Made by a program: the position numbers and the translations under genes
Shown here: positions 5,455-7,721 of the stretch, one piece after another
Layout of the letters: the number at the start of each line of letters is the position of its first letter
How positions within the stretch are numbered: position 1 is the stretch's first letter
The notes under the pieces: generated by a model
The model's database searches: none
The model's input: the letters and a program-made list of their open reading frames with translations, nothing else
What the model was told of the DNA's origin: nothing
Assembly: GCA_964601575.1 (NCBI GenBank)
Contig: CAZROA010000082.1
Location: 1-7,721, forward strand
DNA length: 7,721 bases
Source: CAZKEG01 sp964601575
Lineage (GTDB): Bacteria > Desulfobacterota > Thermodesulfobacteria > Thermodesulfobacteriales > Thermodesulfatatoraceae
Reading direction: 5' to 3'

Positions 5455-7721
5455 ATGAAATTCATTCGCCTGCGGAAGGTCCATCAGCACAATCTCAAAG
5501 GCTTTGATCTGGAGTTACCCCTTTATCAGGTCATCGCCGTCACCGGGGTCTCGGGTTCTGGCAAGTCATCCCTGGTCTTTGATACCCTCTATGCCGAGGG
5601 GCAACGCCGCTATGTAGAGACCTTTTCCGCCTATCTGAGACAATACTTGGAGAGGCTTCCTCGCCCAAAGGTGGAGGCCATCGAGGCCATCCCACCGGCT
5701 ATCGCTATTGAACAGACCAATCCGGTAAAGAGTTCACGTTCGACGGTAGGCACGCTGACCGAACTAACCCACTTTACCAAAATGCTTTATTTTCGGGCCT
5801 CCGAACCTTGGTGTCCTGTTTGTGGGCGTCCTATCCGTCAGGAAGATCCGGTCTCGGCGGCCAAGAAGCTTCTCGCCCTTCATTCTGGGGAACGAGCGAT
5901 ACTTACGGCGCGAATCAAGGTCGGTGAGGCCAAACTCTTGCGCGAAGGCCTGCTTCAGGCCGGATACTTTCGTCTTTTTTTGGATCAACGGGTCTGCGAC
6001 CTGGAAGAAATAGAGGACCTGCCTGAAGAAGTAGAGGTGGTCCTTGATCGTCTAAAGCTTGAGCCAGAGAGCCTTTCTCGACTGGTAGAGGCCTTTGAGC
6101 GCGGTTTTCAGATGGCTGGTGAGGTGCGGATCCATTTGCCTTATGGCCGGGAAGAGCGCTTTACCCATGAGGCCCGTTGTCCTTATTGTGGCTATCACGT
6201 GCCACGAAAGACCCCTAATCTCTTTTCCTTTAACAGCCCCATCGGGGCCTGCTCAGAGTGCCGAGGCTTTGGCCGGGTAATCGACATTGATTGGGATCTA
6301 GTCATCCCTGATCACGGGAAGACCCTCAAAGATGGGGCCATCACCGTGCTGGAGATGCCCTTTGCTTGGGAGGTAGAAGAAGACCTCTTTGATTATTGCC
6401 GCAAGAAAGGCATCCCCCTGGATAGACCTTGGGGTAAGCTCCCAGAAGGGGTCCGGCAAAAGATCCTTTATGGCGATGGGGATTGGTATGGAATAAAAGG
6501 CCTTTTTGATTGGCTGGAGACCAAGCGATATAAGGCCCATGTGCGCATCCTGCTTTCGCGCTTCAGGGCCTATCTTCCCTGCCCAGTCTGTAAAGGAACA
6601 AGATTCAAGCCAGAGACCCTGATCTTTCGCCTCAAGGGTCTTAACCTAGCCGAGTTTTATGCCCTTTCTATCGAAAAAGCTAGGCACTTTGTGGCCGAAG
6701 TCCTCAAAATGGACCTTGACCGCGCCACAGCCCTCCTGGCGCAGGAGGTCCATCGACGCCTGGTCTATCTTGATGAAGTCGGTCTTTCGTATCTTACCTT
6801 AGATCGTCAAAGTCGAACCCTTTCTGGTGGCGAAGTGGCCAGGGTGATGCTCACCCGTGCCCTCTCATCTGAATTAGTAGAGACCCTTTATCTCCTTGAC
6901 GAACCCACTACCGGGCTTCACCCGCGGGATACGGCCAAGGTAATCGATTTTCTGCACCGCTTGGCGGAGAAGGGCAATACCGCCGTGGTCGTGGAACACG
7001 ACCCAGAGGTCATCTTGGCCTCAGACTTCGTCGTCGATCTCGGCCCAGGGGCTGGCGAAGCCGGAGGGAAGCTCCTCTATGCCGGACCAGGAGAGGGACT
7101 CCTTGAAGCGCAGACCCCTACGGCTCAGGCCTTAAAGGAATTCGGGCAAAGGAGGTCTCTGCCCGAGGCCAAAGACTTTGAAGAATTTTTGATTATTCAA
7201 GGGGCTAGCGAAAACAATCTTCAGGAGATCGAGGTCAGGATACCCCTTACCGCCTTTTCGGTGATTACTGGGGTCTCTGGTTCGGGAAAATCTACCCTCC
7301 TTGAGTTGATTCTCTACCGCGGACTCAAACGTTTAAAAGGCGAGGCCGCCGAGCCACCAGGGCGATTCTCAGCCATCATCGGGGTGGAAAAGATAAACCA
7401 AGTAATCCTCGTGGACCAAAGCCCTCTGGCCCGTTCTCCTCGGGCCAATCCAGCCACTTATCTCAAGGCCTACGACCTTATTCGTAAATTACTGGCCAGC
7501 ACAGAACAGGCTAAGGAACTAGGTCTTTCGGCCTCGGCCTTTTCCTTTAATTCTCCGCTTGGCCAATGTCCGCACTGCGGGGGGCTTGGGTTTGAAGTAG
7601 TAGAGATGCAGTTCTTGTCTGATCTCTATTTTCCCTGTCCGATCTGTAAGGGGCGCCGGTTTCGAGAAGAGATCCTCTCTGTACGCTGGCGGGGAAAGAA
7701 TGTGGCCGAGATCCTGGAACT
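5455..7721 (+). CDS. uvrA: UvrA-family excinuclease ATPase, divergent form (3' end outside the window)
   Basis: UvrA finds DNA damage and loads UvrB in nucleotide excision repair. The 755 codons visible hold Walker A (GVSGSGKS, K37), a CPVC pair (C120/C123) and a shortened region where UvrB binds. A zinc site follows (C242/C245 and C266/C269), then another CPVC (C376/C379). The first signature is LSGGE (456-460), with Walker B LYLLDEPTTGLH (D482, E483) and H515. The second half begins with Walker A GVSGSGKST (K612), then DQSPLARSPRANPATY and a second zinc site (C705/C708/C728/C731). The protein is about 30 residues shorter than E. coli UvrA up to the first signature. It differs from the canon: LSGGEVAR instead of LSGGEAQR, and WLETKRYKAHVRILLSR in the insertion domain. 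It may be the housekeeping UvrA of its lineage or a UvrA-like paralogue. No close Shine-Dalgarno sequence is visible; AGAGGAA (5430-5436) lies 18 bases before the ATG. Confidence 0.9.
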   Translation, partial: MKFIRLRKVHQHNLKGFDLELPLYQVIAVTGVSGSGKSSLVFDTLYAEGQRRYVETFSAYLRQYLERLPRPKVEAIEAIPPAIAIEQTNPVKSSRSTVGTLTELTHFTKMLYFRASEPWCPVCGRPIRQEDPVSAAKKLLALHSGERAILTARIKVGEAKLLREGLLQAGYFRLFLDQRVCDLEEIEDLPEEVEVVLDRLKLEPESLSRLVEAFERGFQMAGEVRIHLPYGREERFTHEARCPYCGYHVPRKTPNLFSFNSPIGACSECRGFGRVIDIDWDLVIPDHGKTLKDGAITVLEMPFAWEVEEDLFDYCRKKGIPLDRPWGKLPEGVRQKILYGDGDWYGIKGLFDWLETKRYKAHVRILLSRFRAYLPCPVCKGTRFKPETLIFRLKGLNLAEFYALSIEKARHFVAEVLKMDLDRATALLAQEVHRRLVYLDEVGLSYLTLDRQSRTLSGGEVARVMLTRALSSELVETLYLLDEPTTGLHPRDTAKVIDFLHRLAEKGNTAVVVEHDPEVILASDFVVDLGPGAGEAGGKLLYAGPGEGLLEAQTPTAQALKEFGQRRSLPEAKDFEEFLIIQGASENNLQEIEVRIPLTAFSVITGVSGSGKSTLLELILYRGLKRLKGEAAEPPGRFSAIIGVEKINQVILVDQSPLARSPRANPATYLKAYDLIRKLLASTEQAKELGLSASAFSFNSPLGQCPHCGGLGFEVVEMQFLSDLYFPCPICKGRRFREEILSVRWRGKNVAEILE

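Noticed and set aside
5764..6013. Open frames on both strands inside uvrA
   Set aside because: The uvrA frame is continuous and carries cysteine pairs and UvrA motifs here; these are overlapping shadows.
1..7721. CRISPR arrays, tRNA/rRNA genes, insertion sequences, defence or toxin genes
   Set aside because: Nothing of the kind was seen. There are no regularly spaced repeats, transposase motifs or tRNA-like cloverleaf sequences, and coding genes fill nearly the whole window.

Overview
This window looks like ordinary chromosomal housekeeping DNA. It probably comes from an anaerobic, sulfur-metabolising bacterium of the Thermodesulfobacteriota/Deltaproteobacteria kind. That guess rests on three genes: a menaquinone-type UbiX/UbiA pair of the futalosine-pathway style, a siroheme decarboxylase (Ahb)-type protein, which is typical of sulfate reducers and relatives that make heme from siroheme, and an MltF-type lipoprotein, which implies a Gram-negative envelope. 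Base composition is intermediate and even, and I see no sign of recent gene transfer.

Layout. Positions 1-44 hold the last codons of an unidentified upstream gene. Its stop overlaps the GTG start of ubiX (44-615), which is well conserved but broken by an apparent one-base deletion near 250. The ubiX stop overlaps the start of a UbiA-family prenyltransferase (605-1456), so these genes form one tight + strand operon for quinone synthesis. A good sigma70-like promoter (1459-1487) follows. It sits directly before a strong hairpin with a T-run (1493-1530) that lies in the short leader of greA. greA (1555-2025) is joined by a TAATG overlap to an AhbA/AhbB-like gene (2025-2507).

On the - strand, fmdB (3331-3131) and then dedA (3093-2461) form a pair. 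dedA runs 47 bp into the 3' end of the Ahb-like gene. Divergent from fmdB is a DUF488 gene (3383-3865). It is followed on the + strand by mltF (3934-5400), a lipoprotein lytic transglycosylase, and by a UvrA-family ATPase gene (from 5455) that runs off the right edge.

Together the genes cover quinone prenylation, transcript-cleavage rescue of RNA polymerase, alternative heme synthesis, membrane homeostasis, cell-wall turnover and nucleotide excision repair. They do not form one system. I found no mobile element, CRISPR array, tRNA or rRNA, and no convincing novel system. The points most worth a second look are the ubiX frameshift, the promoter-hairpin leader of greA, the greA-ahb translational coupling and the divergent UvrA.
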